Shown: positions 35,360 to 46,399, counted from the stretch's first letter. The stretch is DNA of 64,000 nt from Bacteroidota bacterium (GCA_026391455.1 JAPLEH010000055.1:62001-126000); one strand, 5' to 3'. Translations and numbers: made by a program. The notes: a model not told the origin generated them from the letters alone.

Positions 35360-37048
35360 CTATTTGCTATATACTGCATCACGGCTTATGCATTCAAACC
35401 AATCATACATAGCTGCATTTTCAGTCGGCTGTCCGTTCGATGTGGCATAGAGGGCATAGATGCTGCCTACGAAGCCACCCGCATCTTTGGTGCTCAGGAA
35501 TTTTCCGTCCAACTCATCCATTACCAATTTCCAACGATGCTTCTTTTCTGCAAACCAGCAGGAATACGTACTGCCGGTTGCTTTTATTTTCAGGAACAAA
35601 TCCTTCCCGTTGTCCTTTGTTAAGTTGATACGTTTTAATAAAACGGGTGCATCTCCGGCATGTTGCTTACCGGGCCCTTTCCATAATTCCAGCACCGGCT
35701 TATTCTCCCAAACTGATTTACACAGAAAATAAAAATGATTTTCGTTTTGGAAGATCAGCATGCCGGCTTTCTCTTTATCTGATTTGGGGGAAAAATGCAT
35801 CGCCGTACTGGCTTCCCCATTGATATGTGATTGTCGAAATCCGAGGAATGCCGGAGAAGTCTTTTCCTGACAGGTCGCCGGCTGCAGGAATAGGGTGAGA
35901 TAGCCCGGTACTAAATGTCCGTCGTACCACATAGAATTATAGCTGCGTAAATGACAAAACCGATTCACTGTTGGTATACCTCCGAAAAACTCGTCACGAA
36001 ATTTATAGTTACCATTGAATCGTTCTTTTTGCTTATTGTTTGAAGCGCTGATCGGGTATTTATATTGCACGGTTTCTCCACCCAATGCAAATTGCGGCCA
36101 ACCATCTTTCCACTCCACCGGAGCCATAAAGGTTTCTCTTCCTGTATTATAATAATCTCCTTCGTAAGGCCGGCAGCCGAGGAATACGGCCCACCATTTT
36201 CCATCGGGCCCTTCTACGAAATCCGCATGCCCCGTAGTGGTGACAGGGTCTTTTCGTGTAGGATCGAGATTCCGTTGTGTTAGTATTGGATTGTTCACAT
36301 AAGGCGCATAGGGGCCTTCTGCCGATTTGCTGCGGAATACCACTTCTGAATGATTAAAACCGGTTCCACCTTCTGCACAGATCAGGTAATACCAGCCATC
36401 CTTTTTCAGCATATGCGGACCTTCTATCCATACCGGTTTTTTACTGATGTCCACCCCACCGTTGACAATGATCTTTTCCGTGCCAATAACTTTCAGTGCT
36501 GCCTTGTCGAACTCCATCATCCGAATGGTGCGATGGCCATCATACAGTGATTTATTATCGGGAGGGATACTGTTGTATACAATATAGGCTTTCCCATCCT
36601 CATTAAAGAACAGGGAGGGATCGATGCCATTTACCTGCGGCAATGGTACCGGATTACTCCAGGGGCCTTTTGGATTTTTGGCAGTAATCACAAAATTGCC
36701 CAGTTTATCGACCAGTGTACATACAATATAGAATGTTCCCTGATGATAGCTGATCGCGGGAGCGAATAATCCCCGGGATACGCCGGCCCCTTCAAGATTC
36801 AATTGTTCTGACCGGTCCATCGCATGCCCGATCAGTTCCCAGTTGAGTAAATCCTTACTATGAAAAATGGGTAAGCCCGGAAAATAAGCAAAGGATGAGT
36901 TCACGATATAATAATCATTTCCTGCACGGCATATGGAAGGATCCGGATAGAATCCGGAAAGTATGGGATTCGTAATCGATTGTGCATTCATCAAAAGGGA
37001 TGAACAAGCCACTAAAGCTGTACACCACAACTTTTTCAATCCTTTCAT
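35360..37048 (-). CDS. GH43 beta-xylosidase / arabinofuranosidase
   Basis: The 562-residue secreted protein (signal peptide about 1-22) has a five-bladed GH43 domain. The predicted general base is Asp36 (GFYPDPSI), the pKa-modulating residue Asp143 (NGIDPSLF) and the general acid Glu209 (PVWIEGPHM). A C-terminal beta-sandwich (about 360-562) of the GH43_C2/XynB type completes it. HADFVEGPDGKWWAVFLGCRP is a typical late motif. The likely activity is exo-xylosidase or removal of arabinofuranose from arabinoxylan. It starts 8 bp after the uxuA stop. Confidence 0.9.
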   Translation of the reverse strand: MKGLKKLWCTALVACSSLLMNAQSITNPILSGFYPDPSICRAGNDYYIVNSSFAYFPGLPIFHSKDLLNWELIGHAMDRSEQLNLEGAGVSRGLFAPAISYHQGTFYIVCTLVDKLGNFVITAKNPKGPWSNPVPLPQVNGIDPSLFFNEDGKAYIVYNSIPPDNKSLYDGHRTIRMMEFDKAALKVIGTEKIIVNGGVDISKKPVWIEGPHMLKKDGWYYLICAEGGTGFNHSEVVFRSKSAEGPYAPYVNNPILTQRNLDPTRKDPVTTTGHADFVEGPDGKWWAVFLGCRPYEGDYYNTGRETFMAPVEWKDGWPQFALGGETVQYKYPISASNNKQKERFNGNYKFRDEFFGGIPTVNRFCHLRSYNSMWYDGHLVPGYLTLFLQPATCQEKTSPAFLGFRQSHINGEASTAMHFSPKSDKEKAGMLIFQNENHFYFLCKSVWENKPVLELWKGPGKQHAGDAPVLLKRINLTKDNGKDLFLKIKATGSTYSCWFAEKKHRWKLVMDELDGKFLSTKDAGGFVGSIYALYATSNGQPTENAAMYDWFECISRDAVYSK

Positions 37049-37056
37049 GCTTTTTA

Positions 37057-38226
37057 TTATTGTTGCGATAAACTTTTATCGATAGCATATTCCACGCCGC
37101 GCAATTCTGCCAGTCCCCGTAATCTGCCAATGGCAGAATACCCGGGATAGGTTTTCTTCTTCAGGTCGTCGAGCATCTGGTGTCCGTGATCGGGCCGCAT
37201 GGGAATGGAAATCTTTCTACGCTGCTGAATATGCCATATCTCTTTGATGACTGCGTACATATCGGTATCACCGGCAAGATGATCGGCTTCATAAAAATTT
37301 CCTTCGTTATCTCTTTTCGTATTGCGCAGGTGGAGAAAATGGATATGGTCGCCGAAGCGCCGGATCATTTTTACCAGATCATTATCGGGTCTGGCTCCAT
37401 AAGAGCCGGTACAAAAACACAATCCGTTTGCTGGTGATGGGGCTGCTTCAAGCAGTTCGGATGCATCTTCTTCCGTACTTACGATGCGGGGTAATCCCAG
37501 TACGGAATATGGCGGATCGTCGGGATGGATGGCCATTACCAATCCGACTTCTTCGGCTACCGGTACCACTTGCTGTAAAAAATAAAACAGGTGTTGTTTC
37601 AGTTTTTTTGCATCGATCCCTTCATAGGTTTTCAGGGCTGCGAGTATCTGTTCTTCGGTGAATTGTTCCTCGCTTCCGGGCAGTCCAAGCAATGCATTGC
37701 GGAACAGGGTCTCTTCCTCTTCATCCGTCATGCGGTCGAAACGGAATTTTGCTTTCCGAATTTCTTCCGGTGTATAATCATTTTCTGCCCCGGGCCTTTT
37801 GAGCATATAAAGATCAAAGGCAATAAAGGCGGCCCGTTCAAAATAAAGCGCCCTGCTGCCATCAGGCATCATGTACGATACATCGGTGCGCATCCAGTCC
37901 AGAATGGGCATAAAATTATAGGTGACCACTTTTAGCCCGCAGGCCGCTACATTGCGGAGACTGGTTTTATAGTTTTCAATATGAAGCAGATAATTTCCGC
38001 TTTGCTTTTTTATGTCTTCACTTACAGGCAAGCTTTCGATCACGGTCCAGGTCATGCCCGCATCCTCCACTTGCTGTTTTCTTGCGTTGATCTCCTCCAC
38101 CGTCCAAATGGATCCTACTGGTATATGATGTAATGTAGTAACCACGCCTTCACATCCTGCCTGCCGGATATCGGATAAACTGACGGGATCATTGGGCCCA
38201 AACCATCGCATTGTCTGATGCATCAT
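37057..38226 (-). CDS. uxuA: Mannonate dehydratase
   Basis: The 389-residue protein matches UxuA, which dehydrates D-mannonate to 2-keto-3-deoxygluconate in glucuronate catabolism. Diagnostic stretches are [33 protein letters not shown] at the N-terminus (split here only for description), [20 protein letters not shown] with metal-binding His, [16 protein letters not shown], and [13 protein letters not shown] near the end. Released 4-O-methyl-glucuronate from GH67 activity would feed it after isomerisation and reduction. No uronate isomerase (uxaC) is in the window. The upstream gap holds low-complexity repeats. Confidence 0.93.
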   Translation of the reverse strand: MMHQTMRWFGPNDPVSLSDIRQAGCEGVVTTLHHIPVGSIWTVEEINARKQQVEDAGMTWTVIESLPVSEDIKKQSGNYLLHIENYKTSLRNVAACGLKVVTYNFMPILDWMRTDVSYMMPDGSRALYFERAAFIAFDLYMLKRPGAENDYTPEEIRKAKFRFDRMTDEEEETLFRNALLGLPGSEEQFTEEQILAALKTYEGIDAKKLKQHLFYFLQQVVPVAEEVGLVMAIHPDDPPYSVLGLPRIVSTEEDASELLEAAPSPANGLCFCTGSYGARPDNDLVKMIRRFGDHIHFLHLRNTKRDNEGNFYEADHLAGDTDMYAVIKEIWHIQQRRKISIPMRPDHGHQMLDDLKKKTYPGYSAIGRLRGLAELRGVEYAIDKSLSQQ

Positions 38227-38235
38227 TGGGAGTAG

Positions 38236-38432
38236 GGTTTAAGTTTTAGGTTGTAAGTTTTAAGTTATAGGTTTTAAGTTATAGGTTTTAAGTTCTGAGT
38301 TGTAAGTTTATCTGCCTTTGGCAGGTTAGATAATTTTAGTTCGATGCATTTACTTGTATTCGACAAATCGACTAATTTCAAAATCAATTCATTTCAAAAT
38401 CAACTAATCTCCAAATCAATTCATTCCAAATC
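38236..38432. repeat. Low-complexity intergenic repeats
   Basis: From 38236 to about 38310 a 14-bp unit like AAGTTATAGGTTTT recurs (two exact and several degenerate copies). From about 38366 to 38432 an AAATCAATTCATT-like unit recurs. Between them CTGCC-TTT-GGCAG (38312-38324) can form a small hairpin. The region separates uxuA from the GH3 gene and has no coding potential. Confidence 0.5.
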
Positions 38433-38433
38433 A

Positions 38434-40788
38434 TCACTCTGTCACTTTCAATTTCACACTACTTGTTTTATCTGATGCCGTACCAATCATGATCGTAAAA
38501 TCGCCGGGTTCGATTACCCATTTCATATTGGTATCATAAAATGATAATAATTCCGGGTTGATCGTAAAGGTTACGGTTTGGGATGCTCCGGGTTCGAGCC
38601 ATATTTTTTTGAAACCTTTCAGTTCCTTTACCGGGCGGGGCACTGATGCATATTCATCATGGATATACAGTTGCACCACTTCCGCCCCTTTGCGGCTGCC
38701 GGTATTTTTCACCGTTACACTCACTGTCACTTTACCATTTTTTTTCATAGTACTGGCTGATAATTGCGGTATACTGTATTCAAAACTTGTATAACTTAAT
38801 CCAAGGCCAAATGCAAAAAGCGGGCTTACTTCAAAACCCAGATTATAGCCCCGGCGTGCAGATGGTTTATAATTATAATAAGCAGGAATATGCCCTGTAC
38901 TCCGGGGAAAACTGATGGGCAATTTACCCGAAGGGTTTACATCGCCAAACAAAGCATCCACCATGGCATAGCCGCTCTCCTGTCCCAGGTACCAGCATTG
39001 CATGATCGCCGGTACTGACTGCACGAGATTACCTATACTGAGCGGCGGCCCGCTGTTGATCATTGCACAAACAGGTTTACCGGTGGCCACAACGGCCTGA
39101 ATCAATTCCTGTTGCCCGTTGAGCAATTCCAGCGTAGGCAGGTCTCCCAGGTGATCGCTCGCCCATCCTTCCCGGCTCATGCTCTCATTGCCTCCTACAA
39201 ATAATACCACTACATCTGCTTTTTTTGCCACTTCCACTGCTTCGGCAATTTTCGTTTGTACATTACCGTTATCCGCCAACCGGATCGTATCGGCAAACCA
39301 ATTGTTCTTATCGGTGAGTTTTACCCCTTCCGCATATAAGACATTAAAGGTATTGCCGTACTTTTCCCGCAGGGCCTGCAACGGAGAAATACAAACGCGG
39401 GGTTTGCTGGAATATCCGCCCAGTAAACATTTATCTGCATTGGGTCCGATGAAGGCGATCGTTTTGATCTTCGATTTATCCAACGGCAATAGCGGAGTGC
39501 CAGTGGCCGAACCAGCCGGCAGCGGATCATTCTTTAATAATACCATTGCTTCTGTGGCAGCCTTGTATGCCACGGCCCTTTTATCTGCATTGCCGACTAA
39601 GCTTTCCGCTTTATCTGCATCCACATAGGGATCATCGAATAAACCTAGTCTGAATTTAGCCATCAGGATACGGGTTACTGCGCCATCCAGTTCTTTGATG
39701 GTGATCTTCCCCTGATCCAGAAATTTTTTCAGGTTCACGAATCCATCCGGATCGGGTGTTTCCATATCAATACCAGCTTTGAATGCAAGATATCCGGCTT
39801 CATCATAGGAAGGTGTTACTTTATGCAGGGTGCTTACATCCCGAACGGCAAAATAATCGGACACCACCACTCCTTTGAAGCCCCATTCCTTCCGAAGAAT
39901 ATCGGTCAACAGGTATTTATTGATATGTGCGGGCAATCCCCATATTTCATTATATGTGGCCATTACATTCATGGCTTTTGCTTCCTGCACGGCCGCTTTG
40001 AAAGGTACCAGGTATACTTCGCGAGCCGTGCGCTCGTCAATATTGCTGGGAGCCACATTAATACCCCCTTCACTTTGTCCGTGAATGCCAAAATGCTTTA
40101 AGGTGGTGGCCACATTATTCTTCCCGAGATATTCACTATTACCCTGATAGGCTTTTATCTGTGCCACCGCCAGTCTTGAAATCAGAAAGGGATCTTCGCC
40201 CATCGTTTCTTCGGTACGTCCCCAGCGGGGGTCGCGTACCACATCTACTACGGGAGCCAATACATGATGTCCGCCCCGGGCCCTTACTTCTTCCGCCACC
40301 CGTGAAAAAATTTCGGTCATCAGCCCTTCGTTCCAGGTACTGGCCAACCCGATCGGAATGGGGAAATTGGTGGCATCCTGGGTCTGCTGCCCATGAAGCG
40401 ATTCTTCATGTGTCATAACGGGGATGCCTAACCGGGTTTTTTCAACAAAATAGCGTTGAATTTTATTATAGAGTTCTGCTGCCTGTTTGGGATGATAACC
40501 CGAGCTGTTGGGGCCCGCATTTTCATTGAGTCTACCCAGTTCCCCTAAACCATTCTTCAAGGCCGCTGTGGCTTTCGTTTCATCAAAATCACCGGCACTG
40601 TTGAGGATGCGCGATTTTTGAATCCAGAGGCATTGCGTCTGCATGATTTTCTCTTCGACTGTCATTCTTTTGATCAGATCAGCGGTTCTGGCCTCGGGCG
40701 ACAGTACTCTGTTCTTATACGCAGGCACCTGTGCGGATGCGCAAATGCCCGATACCGCAGCGATCAGTATAAAACTCGTTTTTTTCAT
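38434..40788 (-). CDS. GH3 beta-xylosidase/beta-glucosidase
   Basis: The frame extends upstream to 40878, but the ATG at 40788 is followed by a clean signal peptide (MKKTSFILIAAVSGICASAQ) and lies 5 bp after the symporter stop, so the 784-residue form is chosen. It is a GH3 enzyme with N-barrel, C-terminal alpha/beta sandwich and fibronectin-III-like domain (HDEYASVPRPVKELKGFKKIWL). The predicted nucleophile is Asp311 in VVVSDYFAVRD; KHFGIHGQSEGGINVAP is the conserved KHF motif region. It differs from the PA14-containing GH3 nearby and is likely to have a different specificity. Confidence 0.9.
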   Translation of the reverse strand: MKKTSFILIAAVSGICASAQVPAYKNRVLSPEARTADLIKRMTVEEKIMQTQCLWIQKSRILNSAGDFDETKATAALKNGLGELGRLNENAGPNSSGYHPKQAAELYNKIQRYFVEKTRLGIPVMTHEESLHGQQTQDATNFPIPIGLASTWNEGLMTEIFSRVAEEVRARGGHHVLAPVVDVVRDPRWGRTEETMGEDPFLISRLAVAQIKAYQGNSEYLGKNNVATTLKHFGIHGQSEGGINVAPSNIDERTAREVYLVPFKAAVQEAKAMNVMATYNEIWGLPAHINKYLLTDILRKEWGFKGVVVSDYFAVRDVSTLHKVTPSYDEAGYLAFKAGIDMETPDPDGFVNLKKFLDQGKITIKELDGAVTRILMAKFRLGLFDDPYVDADKAESLVGNADKRAVAYKAATEAMVLLKNDPLPAGSATGTPLLPLDKSKIKTIAFIGPNADKCLLGGYSSKPRVCISPLQALREKYGNTFNVLYAEGVKLTDKNNWFADTIRLADNGNVQTKIAEAVEVAKKADVVVLFVGGNESMSREGWASDHLGDLPTLELLNGQQELIQAVVATGKPVCAMINSGPPLSIGNLVQSVPAIMQCWYLGQESGYAMVDALFGDVNPSGKLPISFPRSTGHIPAYYNYKPSARRGYNLGFEVSPLFAFGLGLSYTSFEYSIPQLSASTMKKNGKVTVSVTVKNTGSRKGAEVVQLYIHDEYASVPRPVKELKGFKKIWLEPGASQTVTFTINPELLSFYDTNMKWVIEPGDFTIMIGTASDKTSSVKLKVTE

Positions 40789-40793
40789 ATTCT

Positions 40794-42425
40794 TTACTTC
40801 GCTATTCCCAATGGGGAGAAATAAATAAACACCGTCAGGATTACAGCCAGCACGATGAGTGATAATATCACATCCCATTTATTCCAGCTTGCCCGGCTGG
40901 CCGCTTTATCTTCTGCCACGGTAGTGGCAAAGGTTAGTCCGTTGATCTGTTCTTCTGACGGTTTTGGTGAATTCAAACTTACGATCACCATGATGGCGAT
41001 TGAGAACAGGAACAGGTAGATACAGAAATACAGGAAATTGATCGTAGCAAACTGATGGAAAATACTTCCCACCGGTAATTCTTTCTGAAACAACTGCAGC
41101 GTTAGCTTAATAAGCCCCACAATGAAACCGGCGACCATAGCCGCATAGGCCCCTTTCGCATTGAGCCGTTTGAAGAACACGCCAAATATGAATACCGCAG
41201 CGATCGGTGGGGCCAGGTACGATTGCACACTTTGCAGGTAATCGTATAATCCATCCGAAATATTTCCCATCATCGGTATCCAGGCCATACCAAGCAGTAC
41301 AATTACCGCTGTGGCGATGCGTCCCACTTTTACCAATTGCTTCTCACTTGCCTCCGGATGTTTCTTTTTATAAATATCGATCGTGTACAGGGTAGAGCAT
41401 GCATTATATACAGAAGCCAGTGAGCTCATCAGGGCAGCCAGTAATCCTCCGGCAAGCAAACCGCGTAATCCGATGGGCATGATCTGTTTTACCATTTCCG
41501 GAAATGCCGCATTGGTATCCGTGAGTTGGAGTTTGCCCTGGGCATGCAATGCATAGGCAATAAGGCCCGGTATAAGGAAGATAAAGAAGGGCAATAATTT
41601 CAGGTAAGCAGCAAAGATGGTTCCTCTTCTGGCCTCTTTTTCATTTCTCGCAGCGAGGCATCGTTGTACGATGTGCTGATCGGTACACCAGTACCAGATA
41701 CCCACAATGGGTGAAGCAATGAGAATTCCCAGCCAGGGGTATTCCGGATCATCCATGCCCCTGAACATATTCAGTTTTTCTGCGGGCACCGATTTCATTA
41801 ATGCATCCCATCCGCCTACTTCTCTTAATCCGAAAAACAATAATACGGCAGACCCTGCCAATAATACAATGGCTTGTATCGCTTCGGTGTACATTACTGC
41901 GTGCAATCCCCCTAATACGGAATACACACCGGTTACCACCACCAATATGATGGCACCTGTCCAGAAATCAACGCCGAGAAATTGGTTGAACACCAGCGCA
42001 CCGGCAAAAATGGTAACAGATGCTTTGGCTATCACATAACTGAACAATTGAATGATGCTCAATAATCTTCTTGCCTGCGGGTTAAATCTCCGCTCAAGAA
42101 ATTCCGGCATGGTGTAGACCATGCTCCGCATATAAAAGGGTACGAATACCCATCCCAATATGAGTACGATGTAGGAATGTAATTCATAGTGGCCGAGTAC
42201 AGTGCCGGACTTGGCTGCGGAACCTGCCAAACCCACAATATGTTCACTTCCCACATTGGATGCGAGAATAGATGCGCCGATCACAAACCAGCCAAGGTTT
42301 CTATTGGCCAGAAAATAATCCGACGTGGTCTCTTTGCTTTTGCGGATACTCCAGATGGATACTCCTGCGATAACAAGCAGATAAAGGATAACAAATATCC
42401 AGTCGATGGTGCCTAAAAAATTCAT
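40794..42425 (-). CDS. Sodium/solute symporter (SSS family), probable xylose transporter
   Basis: The 543-residue protein has about 14 membrane helices and SSS/SGLT hallmarks: FVIGASILASNVGSEHIVGLAGSAA near the N-terminus, VTGVYSVLGGLHAVMYTEAIQAIVLL in the middle, and GGLLAALMSSLASVYNACSTLYTIDIYK (the sodium-site helix). It should import monosaccharides with Na+. Its start overlaps the aldose-epimerase stop by 4 bp (ATGA) and it is followed by the GH3 gene, so a pentose such as xylose is the likely cargo. Confidence 0.88.
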   Translation of the reverse strand: MNFLGTIDWIFVILYLLVIAGVSIWSIRKSKETTSDYFLANRNLGWFVIGASILASNVGSEHIVGLAGSAAKSGTVLGHYELHSYIVLILGWVFVPFYMRSMVYTMPEFLERRFNPQARRLLSIIQLFSYVIAKASVTIFAGALVFNQFLGVDFWTGAIILVVVTGVYSVLGGLHAVMYTEAIQAIVLLAGSAVLLFFGLREVGGWDALMKSVPAEKLNMFRGMDDPEYPWLGILIASPIVGIWYWCTDQHIVQRCLAARNEKEARRGTIFAAYLKLLPFFIFLIPGLIAYALHAQGKLQLTDTNAAFPEMVKQIMPIGLRGLLAGGLLAALMSSLASVYNACSTLYTIDIYKKKHPEASEKQLVKVGRIATAVIVLLGMAWIPMMGNISDGLYDYLQSVQSYLAPPIAAVFIFGVFFKRLNAKGAYAAMVAGFIVGLIKLTLQLFQKELPVGSIFHQFATINFLYFCIYLFLFSIAIMVIVSLNSPKPSEEQINGLTFATTVAEDKAASRASWNKWDVILSLIVLAVILTVFIYFSPLGIAK

Positions 42426-43492
42426 ACAATTGGTTTTGTTTTTACAAACTTATGTGTATCCGTATTAAAACTGTAAATAGTTTGTTCCCTGTATTGTTCA
42501 CCCGGCAATAAAAGGGTGGGTGGAAACGAAGGATGGTTGGGGCTGTCCGGAAAATGCTGGGCTTCGAGGCAAAGGCCTGCATACTTTCCAAACGAATTGT
42601 CTGTTCCGGAATCAGCCTGGCTGCCATTGAGAAAATGTCCGCTGTAAAAATGAATACCGGGTTGCGTGGTATAGACCTGCATCATACGGCCACTTTTTTC
42701 ATGAATCAGGCCGGCTGCTTTTTCCACTGCTCCGTTATGTTTATCAAGCACCCAGCAATGATCTATCCCTTTTAATTCCTGCAAAACTTCACCCGCTTTC
42801 CGGTAATGGCGGAAATCCATTAACGAATGTTCCACCTGCTGTAAGGAACCCGTTGGAATAAATGACGGGTCCACTTCCAGGTAACTTGATCCGTTTATTT
42901 CTACCTGATGGTCCAGTATATCGCTGTTGTTCAATCCAGATAAATTAAAATAGCAATGACTGGTCAGATTTACCGGAGTGGGTTTATCCGTAACGGCAGC
43001 ATACGAGATCACCAGCGAATGTTGCTCCACCCGGTACGTGACTGTGACCCGGAGATTGCCCGGAAATCCTTCCTCGCCGTCTTTACTGAGGTAGGAAAAT
43101 TCCACCCCGTCCCCTTCGGGAAGGATATGGCCTTCCCAGCATACTTTATCAAATCCGTTACGGCCCCCATGGAGGCAATGACCGCCGTCATTTCCCGTTA
43201 ACGTATATACGCTCCCGTTGATACGAAAGCGGGCACCGGCTATCCGGTTGGCATAACGGCCACATATTCCTCCTATATAGTAATTGCCTGCCTTTACATA
43301 CGCATCCAGTGTTTCAAAGCCCAATACCACATCTGCGGGTGCTCCGTTTCGGTCGGGCACAATGATACTGGTTACGGTAGCTCCGTAATTGATCACGCTT
43401 ACCTGAATACCGGCGATCTCTGTAATGGTATACTTATTTACCGTATGGCCATTCCATTCACCAAAAGGCTGTACCGTTACTTTTACACCCAT
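42422..43492 (-). CDS. Aldose 1-epimerase
   Basis: The 356-residue protein matches galactose mutarotase-type epimerases. It has VINYGATVTSIIVPDRNG, GRYANRIAGARF, HCLHGGRNGFDKV with an active-site His, TPVNLTSHCYFNLSG with the second His, and a C-terminal GLCLEAQHFPDSPNHPSFP with the catalytic Glu. It would speed anomer interconversion of xylose for the isomerase, whose stop overlaps its start by one base. No signal peptide is visible, so it is probably cytoplasmic. Confidence 0.93.
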   Translation of the reverse strand: MGVKVTVQPFGEWNGHTVNKYTITEIAGIQVSVINYGATVTSIIVPDRNGAPADVVLGFETLDAYVKAGNYYIGGICGRYANRIAGARFRINGSVYTLTGNDGGHCLHGGRNGFDKVCWEGHILPEGDGVEFSYLSKDGEEGFPGNLRVTVTYRVEQHSLVISYAAVTDKPTPVNLTSHCYFNLSGLNNSDILDHQVEINGSSYLEVDPSFIPTGSLQQVEHSLMDFRHYRKAGEVLQELKGIDHCWVLDKHNGAVEKAAGLIHEKSGRMMQVYTTQPGIHFYSGHFLNGSQADSGTDNSFGKYAGLCLEAQHFPDSPNHPSFPPTLLLPGEQYREQTIYSFNTDTHKFVKTKPIV

Positions 43493-44820
43493 CAGATATA
43501 ACGGTTGATAAGATTCTCCAAATACTCTTGTTTGCCACTGCGCACTTCCGGAGTACCATTGGCGATGGCATAGCTTCTCAATGCTTCCAAAGACAGTTTA
43601 CCTTCTTCAAATTCTTTTCCTTTTCCATTATCGTAACTCGCATAGCGTTCACTACGAATCTTTTTATATGCTGATAGCTGCAGTACCTGATCGGCTATGA
43701 TCAATGAACGGGCAAATGCATCCATTCCGCCGATATGTGCATGAAAAAGGTCTTCCGGATCGGTGGAATTGCGGCGGATCTTTGCATCGAAATTGATACC
43801 TCCTCCCTTGAATCCACCGGCTTCAAGTATTACCAGCATGGCTTCCGTGAGTTCATTGATATTATTAGGAAACTGATCGGTATCCCATCCATTCTGATAA
43901 TCACCCCGGTTGGCATCCATGCTACCGAGTAAACCCGCATCAGCGGCCACCTGCAGTTCATGCTGAAACGTATGGCCAGCGAGTGTGGCATGATTCACTT
44001 CTATATTCAGGCTAAAATCATTGAGCAGATCATATTGACGGAGGAATCCGATCACGGTTTCGCAATCATAGTCATATTGGTGTTTGCTCGGTTCACAGGG
44101 TTTGGGTTCGATGAAGAATTTCCCTTTGAAACCATTGGCCCTTGCATAATCTTTAGCAGCATGCAGAAATTTCGCGAGGTGATCTTTCTCCCGCTTCATG
44201 TTGGTATTAAGCAGGCTCATGTATCCTTCCCGTCCGCCCCAGAACACATAGTTCTCGCCGCCAAGTGCAATAGTGGCATCCAATGCGGCTTTTACCTGTG
44301 CGGCTGCATGGGTGAGTACAAGGAAATCCGGATTGGTGGCAGCACCGTTCATATATTTCCGTGCGGAAAATAAATTGGCCGTACCCCATAATAATTTAAC
44401 CCCGCTGGCTTTTTGTTTTTCACTGAAATAAGCGGTGATCGCCGCCAGCCGTCTGTCATTTTCCTCAATATCATGGGTATACTCCACGGCATCTACGTCG
44501 TGAAAACAATAATAAGGTAATCCCAGTTTGGTGATGAATTCAAAAGCCGCATCGGCTTTATCCTTTGCCCGTTCCACCGGATCTGTTTTGGTATCCCAGG
44601 GGAATATATGGGTTGGTTCACCAAAGGGATCTGCGCCACTGCCACAGAAAGAATGCCAGTATGCACAGGCAAAGCGCAACCATTCTTTCATCGATTTTCC
44701 TGCTACGGTTTTATTCTCATCATACCAGCGGAAAGAGAGGGGATTGTCTGAACCCTGTCCTTCAAATTGTATTTTACCTATACCGCTGAAAAATTCTTTT
44801 TGTCCTGTTACGATTGACAT
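43492..44820 (-). CDS. xylA: Xylose isomerase
   Basis: The 442-residue protein is a class II xylose isomerase (D-xylose to D-xylulose). It shows YYCFHDVDA with the catalytic His/Asp, [30 protein letters not shown] (metal ligand Glu and the KP motif), [17 protein letters not shown], and [19 protein letters not shown] with late metal ligands. [16 protein letters not shown] is also diagnostic. It sits between xylulokinase (11 bp upstream) and aldose epimerase, giving a compact xylB-xylA-epimerase-transporter series. Confidence 0.96.
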   Translation of the reverse strand: MSIVTGQKEFFSGIGKIQFEGQGSDNPLSFRWYDENKTVAGKSMKEWLRFACAYWHSFCGSGADPFGEPTHIFPWDTKTDPVERAKDKADAAFEFITKLGLPYYCFHDVDAVEYTHDIEENDRRLAAITAYFSEKQKASGVKLLWGTANLFSARKYMNGAATNPDFLVLTHAAAQVKAALDATIALGGENYVFWGGREGYMSLLNTNMKREKDHLAKFLHAAKDYARANGFKGKFFIEPKPCEPSKHQYDYDCETVIGFLRQYDLLNDFSLNIEVNHATLAGHTFQHELQVAADAGLLGSMDANRGDYQNGWDTDQFPNNINELTEAMLVILEAGGFKGGGINFDAKIRRNSTDPEDLFHAHIGGMDAFARSLIIADQVLQLSAYKKIRSERYASYDNGKGKEFEEGKLSLEALRSYAIANGTPEVRSGKQEYLENLINRYI

Positions 44821-44831
44821 ATTTCACTTGT

Positions 44832-46310
44832 TTATTTGATTAGTTGTAAGATACTATCTTTCCATATCTCATAATATTCTTCGTACGGTTTTGCAGGCGC
44901 AGGTTCTACGATGCGGCCTGCTTTCCTGAGTGAAAAAGCTTCTGCTGCGGAGGAGAAAATCCCGGCACCAATACCTGCTCCGATGGCTGCACCGGTACTG
45001 CCATCTCCTTCGTGCAATTCTACCGGTATACCGGTAATGCTGGCAAATGTTTGCGTAAACAGATCGCTTAAAAACATATTCGCGCGACCGGCCCTTACTA
45101 CTACCGGTTGAATATTATTTTCCCGCATAATATCCAGTCCGTACCGGAATGCATACACAATGCCTTCCTGTGCCGCCCTGAATAAATGAGCCGCAGTATG
45201 TGTGGTGTAATCGAGGTTTTTAATATGTGCGCCGGTGATTTTATTATTCAGGATGCGCTCGGCCCCATTACCAAACGGAATAAGCTGCACTCCATCACTT
45301 CCCGGTCGCACGGTTGCGGCTGCTTCATTCATTTGGGCATAAGTCAATGATCCGCCTGCTATTTCTTTAATCCAGCGATAGGTGGCGCCACATCCATTGA
45401 TACAAAGTAAAACTCCGATACGGTTATCTGCTTCGGTATGATTCACATGTGCAAAACTGTTTACACGTGATTGCTGATCGTACACGAGTTCATCGGTTAC
45501 TGCATACACCACTCCGGAAGTGCCGGCGGTAGCGGCCACTTCACCCGGGTTCAGCACATTTAATGACAAGGCATTATTGGGCTGATCACCGGCTTTATAA
45601 CAGATGGGTATATCTGGCTTCAATGAAAGGCGGGATGCGACCGATTCTTTTAATAATCCGTGGGTAGTAAATACGGGTTTTATGGAAGGCACCAGGGTGG
45701 CATCGAAGCCATATTGATTCATGATAGCACTGGAGAGACTGCGGGTTTTAAAATCCCAGAAGATCCCTTCCGATAATGCCGGCGCAGTTGTGCTGATTTC
45801 GCCCGTCATTTTCATAGCGATAAAATCGCCGGGCAGCATGAATTTAGATACCCGGTAATAAACAGCCGGTTCGTTTTGTTTCACCCAGGCCAGTTTGCTG
45901 GCCGTGAAATTACCGGGTGAATTGAGCAAATGTGATAAACACTCTTTTTCGCCCATGGCGGCAAAGGCTTCATTGCCGGTTTGCACTGCCCGGCTGTCGC
46001 ACCAGATAATGGAGTTGCGCAGCACATGTTGTTCTTTATCCACCAATACGAGGCCATGCATCTGATATGCAATACCAATAGCAGCGATAGCGGATGTATC
46101 ATAGCTGGCGGAAGCATGACATTTCAGAATGGCCTGTTTGGTATCTTCCCACCATTGGTCGGGACTTTGTTCGGCCCAGCCGGGATGTGGTGACAGCACC
46201 GGCGATTCCGTTTCGGGGTATTGCGCGGAAGCAATGCATTGCTGTGTGGCTGCATCCACTACGGAAACTTTCACAGAGGATGTGCCGATATCTATGCCTA
46301 ATAATAGCAT
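44832..46310 (-). CDS. xylB: Xylulokinase
   Basis: The 492-residue FGGY-family kinase starts LLGIDIGTSSVKVSVVDA (phosphate-1 loop). It has GWAEQSPDQWWEDT and IAAIGIAYQMHGLVLVD, the xylulokinase-type QMHG motif. ATAGTSGVVYAVT and VVRAGRANMFLSDLFTQTFASITGIPVEL (second nucleotide region) follow. It phosphorylates D-xylulose for the pentose phosphate pathway. It is the first gene of the xylB-xylA-epimerase-symporter cluster, 89 bp downstream of the GH35 gene. A TAACGTTA palindrome (46326-46333) lies just upstream and may be regulatory, though this is unproven. Confidence 0.94.
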   Translation of the reverse strand: MLLLGIDIGTSSVKVSVVDAATQQCIASAQYPETESPVLSPHPGWAEQSPDQWWEDTKQAILKCHASASYDTSAIAAIGIAYQMHGLVLVDKEQHVLRNSIIWCDSRAVQTGNEAFAAMGEKECLSHLLNSPGNFTASKLAWVKQNEPAVYYRVSKFMLPGDFIAMKMTGEISTTAPALSEGIFWDFKTRSLSSAIMNQYGFDATLVPSIKPVFTTHGLLKESVASRLSLKPDIPICYKAGDQPNNALSLNVLNPGEVAATAGTSGVVYAVTDELVYDQQSRVNSFAHVNHTEADNRIGVLLCINGCGATYRWIKEIAGGSLTYAQMNEAAATVRPGSDGVQLIPFGNGAERILNNKITGAHIKNLDYTTHTAAHLFRAAQEGIVYAFRYGLDIMRENNIQPVVVRAGRANMFLSDLFTQTFASITGIPVELHEGDGSTGAAIGAGIGAGIFSSAAEAFSLRKAGRIVEPAPAKPYEEYYEIWKDSILQLIK

Positions 46311-46399
46311 GCTTATTGGTTGTTCTAACGTTAAAATCAGGAAGGATGAAAAAACTCCACCCTTCCTTTATTGATTGCTGTCTAACTGCTGAGACTCTT

